A DNA stretch of 64,000 bases from Clitoria ternatea (Eukaryota > Streptophyta > Magnoliopsida > Fabales > Fabaceae): positions 126,748,667 to 126,812,666 of the forward strand of contig CM075673.1 of assembly GCA_037962975.1 (NCBI GenBank). Reading direction: 5' to 3'. The position numbers were made by a program, and so were the translations under genes. Shown piece by piece: positions 53,406 through 64,000 of this stretch. A model generated the notes under the pieces. It was given only the letters and a program-made list of their open reading frames with translations, was not told the DNA's origin and searched no databases. Within the stretch, counting starts at the first letter, position 1; the number at the start of each line of letters is the position of its first letter.

Positions 53406-55021
53406 GAGGGACTCCATTCGGGAAATTGGAAGGTTAAGTCTCACTCGACTTTCCCAGACCAACCACTCGGGACACCGACTCTTACTCGCTCGGACTTTAC
53501 TTCCTTCACTCGGGTTATCATTCCCTTACTCTTAGGATCCAATCCTCCCTAAACAGTCCATTGAACTCATCTTACAATAGAGAATCACTCGAGGGTTTTC
53601 ACTCGGGAAGCGTCACTCAGCCTCCCTCAGGATGTATTCCTGCTTCCGCTCGGAAAATACTAACTCTCTCTCTCTCTCACTCGGTTTTTGCTACCATTTT
53701 CACTCGGTGATGGTCTCTCTTCTTATGACCACTCGGTTTTTCACTCGTCTTCCGTTCTTCCCTCATTCGAAGTATATCTGAACTCTATATTTCCTCTTCT
53801 TAACCCCAAACTTATTCCTACTGCCTATCCGTAGCCACACCGGCCAACTTACGCTCGCAAGACATACTCAGGTGTCCGTATTTATCATTCAATACCTTCC
53901 GCAGCACAATATAATGCACAACACACATATATATATATATAGTTAGGAAACATCTAAATAATTATAACCACAACATGCCCCTTCTGTCCGGAGCGTTCAA
54001 GTTTTGTAAATAAAACCCAAAATTAACACAAGCCGGCCAAGGCTTCTTCTAAAACATTTAAATACGACAAACACACGGTACACACATATATACACACGAT
54101 CCATAATGCTCAGCTGCTCTGCTCCACACCCGGCTCTTCCTTCATTCTTCATTCCGAGAGATGTTCACTGAAATATGACCACTGCAGGGGTGAGCTTTTA
54201 CATGTAAAATGATACTCACAGACTCGGTATCAGTGTCAGTACACGCTCCTACCATCATTCAACCTTTCTCAAGTACAAGTTCATGCAGTTCAAAGCAACA
54301 TTCATGCCATACATATTACACAGAGTTCATGTCCACAGTCCATTCATGCATTCGGAGTTCCTACGCACATATACATTCATGCATTCAAAATCATACACAT
54401 ATACATACATAGATTTATACATCACCACAATCGGCCTTATATCTATATGCATGCCTGCGGATCCGACTCGGGTAAAGACTCTCAGTTACGGTCCCCTTTT
54501 CTTCTGGCCCCTCGTCCCTCAGCTCTTACCAGGTGGCACCGGCCTCCCACGGCGTCTCGAGACTCTTCTCTAGCTCCTACGGCTACCACGAGCACTATCG
54601 GGATCTAGCCAGGGTTGGTAACTGGAAGTCGTTCCCTTGGGGTTCTTGACCTTCTATGGGTCGCCCCACTCTCACCCATGCAACTAACATGTTTATTAAT
54701 ACACATCATCACGCCACGAACACCTTCTCCGTAGCCTTTAAGCAAGAACGGATTCCCTCACATTATTCGTAATCATTTAGTCAGTCACACCAACGCATGT
54801 TACAATCGGCCATCAGACTAACAACATTGAACAAACCAATCAAGAGCATGCACATGCATAATTTCCACAGTGATAAGAAGATAGATCCATGCATATCATT
54901 CATCATTATCATCCACTAACAGGCTACACCATCCCCATGAAATCACTATCAGAATCTTAAATCATGCATCAGTTTTAATGATTATGAATACATGCATACA
55001 CACACACACTCAGCAGTACGT

Positions 55022-55336
55022 TCATCCGGTACCGTTCGTAGACCATGCATTCGACATGCAAGCGCCCCCTACCTTTAGAAGAACCTCAGAAACCTTTCCA
55101 TTCTTGTCGTTGGGTCCGATGTCCTTCTCCTGGTTCGTTCGGTCTTCCTTGACTCCGTCGTATCCTGCGCCTGATTCTGGGATGGAGTGTGGTCCGTTCT
55201 CCAGTACTGCAATCAAGATCTCCAGGAGCGAAGAGTGAGATAAGGGAAGAAGGAGGATGGAGACGAAGAGAGAAAAGTAGAGGATGAAGTGACGGAGGAA
55301 GGAATCTGAAGGAATAGTGAGTGTGTCCTTAACCAT
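55022..55336 (-). CDS. Small ORF in E8 LTR downstream of the TATA box (doubtful)
   Basis: 104 codons from ATG at 55336, which lies about 10 bases downstream of the minus-strand TATA box, to the stop at 55022; the same ORF is intact at 61473-61787 in the 5' LTR. The start reads MVKDTLTIPSDSFLRHFILY, followed by a hydrophobic stretch (FVSILLLPLSH) and an acidic, glycine-containing tail. No family recognised. The ATG is too close to the TATA box to lie on a message started there. LTR copies are under 1% diverged, so conservation says little. Probably chance. Confidence 0.15.
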   Translation of the reverse strand: MVKDTLTIPSDSFLRHFILYFSLFVSILLLPLSHSSLLEILIAVLENGPHSIPESGAGYDGVKEDRTNQEKDIGPNDKNGKVSEVLLKVGGACMSNAWSTNGTG

Positions 55337-55345
55337 AGGCTTACG

Positions 55346-55357
55346 TTTTTATATATA
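55346..55357 (-). promoter_or_regulatory. E8 3' LTR TATA box
   Basis: The minus strand reads TATATATAAAAACG; the equivalent is at 61797-61808 in the 5' LTR. It is the only strong TATA-like sequence near the start of the probable R region. Confidence 0.5.
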
Positions 55358-55571
55358 TGTATATGCGCACGAGTAAGAGAAGAGTGGGATGGGAGAATGT
55401 GAGCTCAGCAGCCACGCGCACTCCACCCCATCCCCTCGCCACCACCATTTTCATATTTTAATGGCTTAAATCTACTTGGTTATATATAATTAACAGTTAT
55501 TTTCTATTTGAAATCAAGTCTTAATGGTTTATTCTTCATTCGGCATTTAGTTTCAAAACTGGGATGTTACA

Positions 55572-55585
55572 GTTCTCCCCCACTG
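55572..55585 (-). other. E8 polypurine tract
   Basis: The minus strand reads CAGTGGGGGAGAAC directly before the LTR, preceded by GGGGACGAAATTC, the same layout as the E1 PPT. This ties E8 to Tekay. Confidence 0.88.
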
Positions 55586-58204
55586 AAAAAGAATTTCGTC
55601 CCCGAAATTCAGTCGGTAACTTACCACAAATACCTAACTCAGAAGATTGTTGTTTACATACCACGCGGCTGTGTTTCCACAAGCAGTCACCGACTGAACC
55701 ACAATTTCACTCGGAGAAGATTTATCACCCAAGCGGTTTACTGACCGCACCAAAATTTTCAGTCGGTAAAACAAAAAGGTCAGGCCCTACCTGATTACAA
55801 CTTCATTAGAGGATTTAATATATTTGGGAGTTTAAGTTAAAACGTACAATTTATTCCATTTTAACTCAGCCAATTCATTACTAGCAGGCACTTCCTAATT
55901 ACTTGGCCGCTCGGCCCCGTGTTCTCAACACCGACTGGTGTATTTACACCCTCGGTTTCCCCAGACTCAAATGAGTCATTCGGTACAACTACAACTCACA
56001 CAGGGTACAAACCCAAAATTGTATCACATGTATACGTGATGGGGGGTTAATCATCTAGTTGGGAGTAATCTAATAGGTAAACAACATCACCGACCCCCAA
56101 AAATACCCACTCCTGACCAATTCCTCTCGGTTTAAACACTCAGGTTTTTAAATTCTGACCACAAGATTTCTTCCTTACACCAGAATGAATGCTCAAAAGG
56201 GCTTCCATGTGCTCCAGTCAGTACCATTTGCTAGGGTTTAATTCGCACAGGCACCACGCTCGGCGTGGAAATCTTAGGTTCCTACCCATGCTTTTGGTTA
56301 AACTCACTCACTCGGAGTCTCATTTTCGTCCAGAAGGACTTTTCTCCGGGAAGATCACTCGGTTGGACATCAAAAGGGCATTAAGAATTCTACACTCGGC
56401 ATCTTTCTTCGTAGAGTCATCCCACATGGTTTCATTCTACACGGAAGTGATACACTCTGAGACACACCACTCGAATCTCCCCTTACTCAGAATGTTTCGC
56501 TCGGATACTATCCTCTTAACTTAGTAATGGCACTCTCTATGAGGTTATACTCGGAACACTCTAGTCCTCACTCAGCAATGCTTCCTCATAAGACTTCACT
56601 CGGAATTATCCCCACTTTTACACTCTCAGAATACACTAATTCCCTTCCCAAGCAAATCCTCACTTCGTAATGTAGTTTGGTTTAAAAAAAAATATGTTTT
56701 CCTCTTTAGGCTTACAATACCACTCGGTTAATCTTATAAAACTTACAATTTCAGTGACAGATTGACCGCCTATCTCATCCCAGTAATTAACCAACTTTTT
56801 AGTAGCTAATCCATACCCGACGTCCTCTAATCCACTCGGAGGCAGACATACTAAGGTCAAACAACTCCCTATCTTCATTCTGATACATAACCATATAATA
56901 CTCACTTAATATAACTCTCATAATCACTCAGGACCGCCTAAAAGACTCACCACCACCATAAGCAGTTACAACTTCACCTGCCTGACTCATGAATTGCTGC
57001 ATCCAACTTATAGGATGACGTCTCATTCCTATAGGGTTACAACAGTTACATGGTCACTGCAACGTGTACGCTGCCACATTACCTATGGCAGGAAGAGTCA
57101 TCTCAGAGCAGCATACCTCACACGAACCAGACTTCACCCAACTAATACAAATTCACACGGTAGTTAATAGCAGTTCACACATATAAGTAATACACCCACT
57201 TTAACATCACGCATCACATAGGGTACATCACGTATCAATAATCATGAAAATTATTCATCACTTCTGTAAAACAGTTGATGGCAATACAACAGTCGGCTCC
57301 TAGCCAATACTGAGTAATTATTTCCTCTAATCCTATTCAACACAAAATCATGGCTCGGATTAAATTCTTAATCCCCAGCAATGTGATGACATCACTCACT
57401 CGGGTTCATGCAATTCATTCAGGTTTAAGCAATTCACAATCACATACCACGAGCTTCAGCAACAGCACTGATGTACATACAGACACTCAATCAGATGTCA
57501 CACCAATTATTCATGGTTATATCATGGTTTACTACAACATACATCATAATCATAACACACATTGCACTTGACATATACATACGCCCATCCAATCAGATTT
57601 ACCCAAATCAATTCCAACTACATTAAGGGTTTCATTCACAATATCACATTCACACATTCACATAGTTCATACTGAGCTCATTTATTCTCATAAGTGTACG
57701 CACAGTCATTCAATCAAAAATTGTACTATAACATACATTCTCAATTATAACATTGCATCACACTTGGCAACAGCATCAATACATGTACATTCATTTAGTC
57801 AGACTTCATTCATACAACATCATCAGGTCGAAAACTACTGAAATCATTCAAATCCATGAAAATCATGTCACCCTCAATAATAATACTCTCATACACATGT
57901 AGTCATGCAGCCGGCGAATCAGATGCATATGATTATTCACCAGGAGTCCCACTCCAATGCACTCGGCATTTACCTTGAGTCCAACCTAAGGACTTTCATT
58001 AAGCATCCAATGCTCATGCTCCAAGCATGGCCTCGAGTCCAGCTCAGAGGTCTTTTAGGATTAATCTCAGAATCCTCAATACCCCTCGCATTTATTTGAT
58101 TGCCCACTCTGAAAGACATTCAATGCTTGCTGCATTTTATTATAGATCACACACAGCTCTTATTTGCCGACTCGCGGCATAAGCCACTCGACATTCTCAT
58201 TAGC

Positions 58205-58246
<42 letters not shown>

Positions 58247-59142
58247 CTTTCAGACGGGGTATCATCACAACGATTCATAATTAATATCTATCATACTATC
58301 CGGGTGTTACATGCATCACTAAGCAATCACACACAGATCACATATTTCAATCATCAAACAACTGTTATATTTCGAGTATAGAGCAATACATAGAGGCAGT
58401 TCACCCTTAATCACCTACATCAGGTATACATATATATATTACGCGGGGTTCATATGTTAGGTTACAAAACATCCGTCACAATAGCTCTCGGCAGTAATGG
58501 TAACACTCCTATTTTACAAGTATCCAGTCAGTATTCATAGAATTATTAGCATGCATTCGTGGACGGAGTCGCATGCATCATTACGCAATCATAGTGCAGC
58601 TACCAACACATCTCACACACAACACATCACATGATAATCATTCAAGCCTCAATGAGCTACTACGTAATTGTTCTACTCGGCTCAACAACTCGTAAGGTTA
58701 ATAAACTATCAGATTTAGAATCCCTAAGGGGTCATTATTCCTATTGGTCTAGCATTTAGCCATCACTCCCTTGGTTTCCTCAATCGCCACTGAGACGCAA
58801 CCCCAATTTTATCATATGTCCGACCTTACCTTCGCTCACTTATTACACACCCAGATTTTCAACCTAGGAACTACAACCCATCCCTTATACTGCAAATCAC
58901 ATACTTCATGTATCATTCATTTATCACACCTTTAAATTTCTCAACAAGGCACAGGCGTACAACCACACCATTCATAGTCAGCATATACCAATTTCAATAG
59001 AGAATCATAACATATATCATCACCCGAGTCATAATTGGACAGGTATCAACATACAATAGAATATCATAAGCAATCTAGGACAAACTGGCATAATATATTC
59101 AACCGCCCACAAACAGTAGGCAACCTTGGCCACGGACCTTTT
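55586..59142 (-). other. E8 interior, apparently non-coding
   Basis: 3.56 kb. The left third is rich in CACTCGG/ACTCGG words on the plus strand (55710-56840). The right part is A/C/T-rich with CATACA and CATTCA words and (TA)n at 58205-58244. The longest open frame, 93 codons at 58100-58381 (+), runs through the (TA)n tract, and none shows a retroelement motif. Confidence 0.7.
58205..58244. repeat. (TA)n microsatellite
   Basis: About 17 TA units with a few interruptions, in the E8 interior. Confidence 0.9.
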
Positions 59143-59159
59143 GGTCTGCTCTGATACCA
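59143..59159 (-). other. E8 primer binding site (tRNA iMet)
   Basis: The minus strand reads TGGTATCAGAGCAGACC, three bases inside the 5' LTR. This is the initiator-Met PBS used by Tekay elements. Confidence 0.92.
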
Positions 59160-59162
59160 AAA

Positions 59163-62022
59163 TGTAACAACCTACTCCTAGCAAATAATAGTTTCAAAAA
59201 CCATGAGAAAATTTTTTTTTCACAATAACAGTCACGGTTTATTCGACATAGAAGGAAGGAGGCAGGCAAGAAAAACAAGAACAATCATACGTATAGGGTA
59301 TTTTACAGAAACTAAGACTGGGGTTGGTTCGTTGGATTTAAGACAGCACACCAGCGCCTGGGCGGATTGGACAACATCATGGACTCGCTCAGGCGAGGTC
59401 TGATACCGCCTAGGCGGGGTATGATAATGCAACAGCGGATGGAGGGAAATTCTAAAAGAGAAACTCTTCCACGAGTAACACTAGTTCGCTCAGTAAGAAG
59501 TGATGGGTAAGGGGAAGGAGAAGGGGAAGTACGAATGCAGTAATGGTTTGAGGAGGAGGAGGAGGGACCTGAACTCATTCCGCCCAACGCGACTAGGTAT
59601 GGCAACGCTTGGGCGGACTCAACCACAACGCCCAGGCCGGGGTCAACACCGTTGTTGGGGTCACATTATCTCCACAACGGAGAGGAAGGATAGTGGGACG
59701 GTATCTCACTCTGACTTTTACTCGCTTCAGCGCGAGTCCTTATGCTTGGGCGGACTGCTCTAGCACTTGGACGAGGTATGACTCCGCCCGCGTGATCCCA
59801 ACATAAGTCTTCCTAGTCCGCACTCGCTGGAGCGGGCATGCTGCTCGCTGAAGCGAGGGACTCCATTCGGGAAATTGGAAGGTTAAGTCTCACTCGACTT
59901 TCCCAGACCAACCACTCGGGACACCGACTCTTACTTGCTCGGACTTTACTTCCTTCACTCGGGTTATCATTCCCTTACTCTTAGGATCCAATCCTCCCTA
60001 AACAGTCCATTGAACTCATCTTACAATAGAGAATCACTCGAGGGTTTTCACTCGGGAAGCGTCACTCAGCCTCCCTCAGGATGTATTCCTGCTTCCGCTC
60101 GGAAAATACTAACTCTCTCTCTCTCTCACTCGGTTTTTGCTACCATTTTCACTCGGTGATGGTCTCTCTTCTTATGACCACTCGGTTTTTCACTCGTCTT
60201 CCGTTCTTCGCTCATTCGAAGCATATCTGAACTCTATATTTCCTCTTCTTAACCCCAAACTTATTCCTACTGCCTATCCGTAGCCACACCGGCCAACTTA
60301 CGCTCGCAAGACATACTCAGGCGTCCGTATTTATCATTCAATACCTTCCGCAGCACAATATAATGCACAACACACATATATATATATATATAGTTAGGAA
60401 ACATCTAAATAATTATAACCACAACATGCCCCTTCTGTCCGGAGCGTTCAAGTTTTGTAAATAAAACCCAAAATTAACACAAGCCGGCCAAGGCTTCTTC
60501 TAAAACATTTAAATACGACAAACACACGGTACACACATATATACACACGATCCATAATGCTCAGCTGCTCTGCTCCACACCCGGCTCTTCCTTCATTCTT
60601 CATTCCGAGAGATGTTCACTGAAATATGACCACTGCAGGGGTGAGCTTTTACATGTAAAATGATACTCACAGACTCGGTATCAGTGTCAGTACACGCTCC
60701 TACCATCATTCAACCTTTCTCAAGTACAAGTTCATGCAGTTCAAAGCAACATTCATGCCATACATATTACACAGAGTTCATGTCCACAGTCCATTCATGC
60801 ATTCGGAGTTCCTACGCACATATACATTCATGCATTCAAAATCATACACATATACATACATAGATTTATACATCACCACAATCGGCCTTATATCTATATG
60901 CATGCCTGCGGATCCGACTCGGGTAAAGACTCTCAGTTACGGTCCCCTTTTCTTCTGGCCCCTCGTCCCTCAGCTCTTACCAGGTGGCACCGGCCTCCCA
61001 CGGCGTCTCGAGACTCTTCTCTAGCTCCTACGGCTACCACGAGCACTATCGGGATCTAGCCAGGGTTGGTAACTGGAAGTCGTTCCCTTGGGGTTCTTGA
61101 CCTTCTATGGGTCACCCCACTCTCACCCATGCAACTAACATGTTTATTAATACACATCATCACGCCACGAACACCTTCTCCGTAGCCTTTAAGCAAGAAC
61201 GGATTCCCTCACATTATTCGTAATCATTTAGTCAGTCACACCAACGCATGTTACAATCGGCCATCAGACTAACAACATTGAACAAACCAATCAAGAGCAT
61301 GCACATGCATAATTTCCACAGTGATAAGAAGATAGATCCATGCATATCATTCATCATTATCATCCACTAACAGGCTACACCATCCCCATGAAATCACTAT
61401 CAGAATCTTAAATCATGCATCAGTTTTAATGATTATGAATACATGCACACACACACACACTCAGCAGTACGTTCATCCGGTACCGTTCGTAGACCATGCA
61501 TTCGACATGCAAGCGCCCCCTACCTTTAGAAGAACCTCAGAAACCTTTCCATTCTTGTCGTTGGGTCCGATGTCCTTCTCCTGGTTCGTTCGGTCTTCCT
61601 TGACTCCGTCGTATCCTGCGCCTGATTCTGGGATGGAGTGTGGTCCATTCTCCAGTACTGCAATCAAGATCTCCAGGAGCGAAGAGTGAGATAAGGGAAG
61701 AAGGAGGATGGAGACGAAGAGAGAAAAGTAGAGGATGAAGTGACGGAGGAAGGAATCTGAAGGGATAGTGAGTGTGTCCTTAACCATAGGCTTACGTTTT
61801 TATATATATGTATATGCGCACGAGTAAGAGAAGAGTGGGATGGGAGAATGTGAGCTTAGCAGCCACGCGCACTCCACCCCATCCCCTCGCCACCACCATT
61901 TTCATATTTTAATGGCTTAAATCTACTTGGTTATATATAATTAACAGTTATTTTCTATTTGAAATCAAGTCTTAATGGTTTATTCTTCATTCGGCATTTA
62001 GTTTCAAAACTGGGATGTTACA
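59163..62022 (-). mobile_element. E8 5' LTR
   Basis: Collinear with 52717-55571 with a few single-base differences, a 3-base GGA insertion near 59560 and small microsatellite changes. Same motif clusters and TATA box (61797-61808). Confidence 0.95.
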
Positions 62023-64000
62023 ATGGCCATTTGAAGCCTTTGGTTCAATGGGACCAATGACATCCATGCCCCATATCGAGAAGGGCCATGGTGCTGACAA
62101 AACATTTAGAGATGACGGGGGTGCATGAATATGATCAGTATATATTTGGCACTTATGACATCTCCGAGCATAGGCGAAGCAGTCTGCTTCCATGGTCATC
62201 CAAAAATAACCAGCCCTTAAGATTTTCCTTGACATGGCGTGCCCATTGATATGGGTTCCAAAAGATCCCTCGTGGATGTCCCTCATGATTCTATTTGCTT
62301 CAGCGGTATCAACACAGCGAAGAAGGATAGAATCATGGTTTCTTTTGTAAAGCACGTCTCCATTTAAGAAAAACCCCATGGCGAGCCGTCGCAGGGTTCT
62401 CTTGTCATTTTCTGTGGCATTGTCGGGGTATTCTTGCCTCTAGATATACCTCTTGATATCGTGATACCAAGGTTTTCCATCCGATTGTTCTTTGACTACT
62501 TGGCAGTATGCGGGCTCATGACGCCTTTCTACCTCGATGAGGGGCACGTCATAGTCATTGTTTACTTTGAACATTGAAGCGAGAGTGGCCAAAGCGTCAG
62601 CCATCTAATTATCTTCCCGAGGAACATGATGGAAAGAAATCTCTTCGAAATCTCTGATCATTTCCATAATGTGGGCGTGATAGGGGAGAAGCTTGCTATC
62701 TTTGGTTTCCCACTCACCTTTTAACTGGTGGACGACTAAAGCAGAGTCTCTGTAGACTTCCAGTATCCTTACTTTCATATCTAATGCCACTTGGATCCCT
62801 AAGGAGCACGCCTCATATTCAGCGACATTGTTGGTACAATCGAAACATAGCCTGGCACAGACAGGGATGAATTCTCTTTTTGGCGAAATCAAAATGGCCC
62901 CAATTCCGTGCCCTAAAGCATTAGAAGCTCCATCGAATCTTAAAATCCATTTGTCTTTGTTATCGCCTTCTTTTTCGTCGGACAATGCCAAAATATCCTC
63001 GTCTGGGAAGTCGAATGGTATTGGTTGGTAATCACTTACGGGTTGATGGGCTAGGTAGTCAGCCAAAGCGCTCCCTTTTATGGCTTTCTGAGTGACATAT
63101 GTTAGGTCGTACTCAGTTAGCAGCACTTGCCATCGAGCAATCCTTCCGGTCAGGGTTGGCTTCTCAAAGATGTACTTGATAGGATCCATCTTAGAGACTA
63201 GCCAGGTAGTGTGACTCAACATGTATTGCCTTAAACGCTTCACAGCCCATGCTAACGCGTAACAAGTTCGTTCTAATACGGAGTATCGCATTTCGCAATC
63301 AGTGAACTTTTTGCTTACGTAATATATGGCATGTTCTTTCTTTCCCGTTTCATCGTGCTGACCCAATACGCAGCCCATGGACTCATCCAGTACCGTCATG
63401 TATAAAATCAGTGGTCTCCCAGGGGTTGGTGGTACCAATATTGGTGGTTCTTTCAAGTATTGCTTAATCTTCTCAAAAGCCATTTGGCAGTCCTCATTCT
63501 ATTGCCCCGGTTGGTTCTTGTGGAGTAGCTTGAAGATTGGCTCGCAGGTCGATGTCAATTGTGAGATAAATCGAGCGATGTAGTTTAATCTTCCCAAGAA
63601 CCCTCTAACTTTTTTTTCTGTGCAAGGAGGTGGCATTTCTAGGATTGCCCTGACCTTGTCGGGATCCACTTTAATTCCTTTCTTGCTTACAATGAAACCC
63701 AACAGTTTGCCTGACCTTGCGCCAAACGTGCACTTGGCAGGATTCAATCTAAGCTTAAACCTTCTCAACCGTTCAAACAATTTCCTTAAGTCGCGGACAT
63801 GATCTTCCGCGGTTCTGGATTTTGCAATGATATCATCCACATAGACCTCTATTTCCTTGTGCATCATATCGAGGAATAAAGTGACCATTGCTCTCTGATA
63901 AGTTGCCCCTGTGTTCTTCAAACCAAAGGACATTACTTTGTAACAGAAAGTACCCCACAAAGTGACGAACGTGGTTTTTTCCATGTCTTCGGGCGCCATT
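62023..64000 (-). pseudogene. E7 pol: RT, RNase H, second RNase H, integrase N-terminus
   Basis: Minus-strand frame entering from the right edge. RT palm and connection: TFCYKVMSFGLKNTGATYQR, YVDDIIAKS (about 63830), KCTFGARSGKLLGFIVS. RNase H: YMTVLDESMGCVLGQ, YSVLERTCYALAWA. Second, archaeal-type RNase H about 62620-62965: WILRFDGASNALGHGIGAIL, NNVAEYEACSLGI, RDSALVVHQLKGEWE. Integrase zinc finger: HEGSFGTHINGHAM ... CHKCQ, then GMDVIGPIEP with the first catalytic Asp, cut at 62023 by E8. In-frame stops at 63499-63501, 62605-62607 and about 62440. The function would be cDNA synthesis and integration for a Tat element. Confidence 0.93.

Larger units (their letters stand above)
52717..55571 (-). 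mobile_element. E8 3' LTR
   Basis: Plus-strand TGTAACAACC to GGATGTTACA. Contains G/C-richer near-palindromes (GCGCCTGGGCGGA, CTCGCTCAGGCGAG, CCGCCTAGGCGGG) at 52907-53405, ACTCGG words to 53740, a CT microsatellite near 53670, and a minus-strand TATA box at 55346. Confidence 0.93.
52717..62022 (-). mobile_element. E8: Tekay-type LTR element without coding region (LARD-like), minus strand
   Basis: 9306 bp; LTRs of 2855 and 2860 bp; TSD ATGGC; iMet PBS and Tekay-type PPT, both on the minus strand. The 3.6 kb interior shows no gag, protease, RT or integrase motif in any frame I examined. That matches the definition of a large retrotransposon derivative moved by a relative's enzymes. About 20 differences between LTRs by eye (about 0.7%) make it the youngest datable insertion here. 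It sits in the integrase core of E7. Confidence 0.92.
45617..64000 (-). mobile_element. E7: Tat-lineage Ty3/gypsy element, minus strand, 3' part
   Basis: Left end is the 3' LTR (45617-49320), then PPT, a long repeat-rich 3' UTR, integrase C-terminus (51911-52716), the nested E8, integrase N-terminus, a second (archaeal-type) RNase H, first RNase H and RT running out of the window. The additional RNase H between RT-RH and integrase marks the Tat branch (Ogre/Retand relatives). Gag, PBS and 5' LTR are beyond 64000. It was inserted into E6 next to ATTAG (45612-45616). At least three stops in pol plus E8 make it inactive. Confidence 0.9.

Noticed and set aside
55022..55336. 104-codon ORF conserved in both E8 LTRs
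   Set aside because: Listed only at low confidence: the LTRs are too similar for conservation to be informative, and its ATG sits almost on the TATA box.
58205..58244. (TA)n tract as an origin or promoter
   Set aside because: Plain microsatellite without surrounding elements.
1..64000. tRNA, rRNA or other structural RNA genes
   Set aside because: Only tRNA-complementary PBS words were found, no cloverleaf or rRNA sequence.

Overview
This window is plant nuclear DNA, and nearly all of it is nested LTR retrotransposon. I found no intact host gene. The Ty3/gypsy lineages present (Tekay chromovirus, Athila, Tat with a second RNase H) and a Ty1/copia Sirevirus are plant-specific. Their LTR and 3' UTR wording looks to me like a phaseoloid legume (Vigna/Phaseolus/Glycine relatives). 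That taxonomic guess is an inference and was not searched. The density and depth of nesting fit pericentromeric heterochromatin.

Layout, left to right. E1 (1-5744, + strand) is the 3' part of a Tekay chromovirus: protease, damaged RT, integrase and chromodomain, then a 3 kb LTR. E2 (5745-6498 plus 15178-15656) is the remnant of another LTR full of CGCTTGAGCG-type palindromes. It was split by E3 (6499-15172, + strand), a full-length Sirevirus with TSD ACCCA that has lost its integrase. From 15657 to 22018 lies older, less dense sequence: a 266-bp MITE with a 9-bp TSD, an inverted repeat pair around a solo-LTR-like block, and a cluster of intron-containing gene fragments (SR splicing factor, CDC48C-like AAA ATPase and one unidentified exon).

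E4 (22019-42885, + strand) is a non-autonomous Athila-type element with LTRs of about 3.4 kb and only a gag remnant inside. Its 5' LTR was split by E5 (22945-36891, - strand), a nearly complete Athila with TSD AGACT and a gag-pol carrying one frameshift and three stop codons. The 3' LTR of E4 was entered by E6 (from 42886, - strand), another Athila. E6 was then entered by E7 (from 45617 to beyond the window end, - strand), a Tat-lineage element with a 3.7 kb LTR. The integrase of E7 was interrupted by E8 (52717-62022, - strand, TSD ATGGC), a Tekay-type element with 2.86 kb LTRs and 3.6 kb of apparently non-coding interior. By eye the two E8 LTRs differ by well under 1%, which fits its place as the innermost insertion. 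The LTR pairs of E3 and E5 differ by roughly 1.3-1.5%.

None of the elements seen is coding-competent within this window; each carries stops, frameshifts or deletions, or lacks coding sequence. The most unusual signal is shared across unrelated lineages. Short motifs recur as arrays in LTRs and UTRs: near-palindromes of the CGCTTGAGCG type, the word CCGAGTG(A/G)A (in one LTR 11 copies at 18-22 bp spacing, mean 20.5), and TAATCGATTA in the Sirevirus. The same motifs appear in Tekay, Athila and Tat elements that share little else. I know of no established name for this, and it is the part of the window most worth testing.
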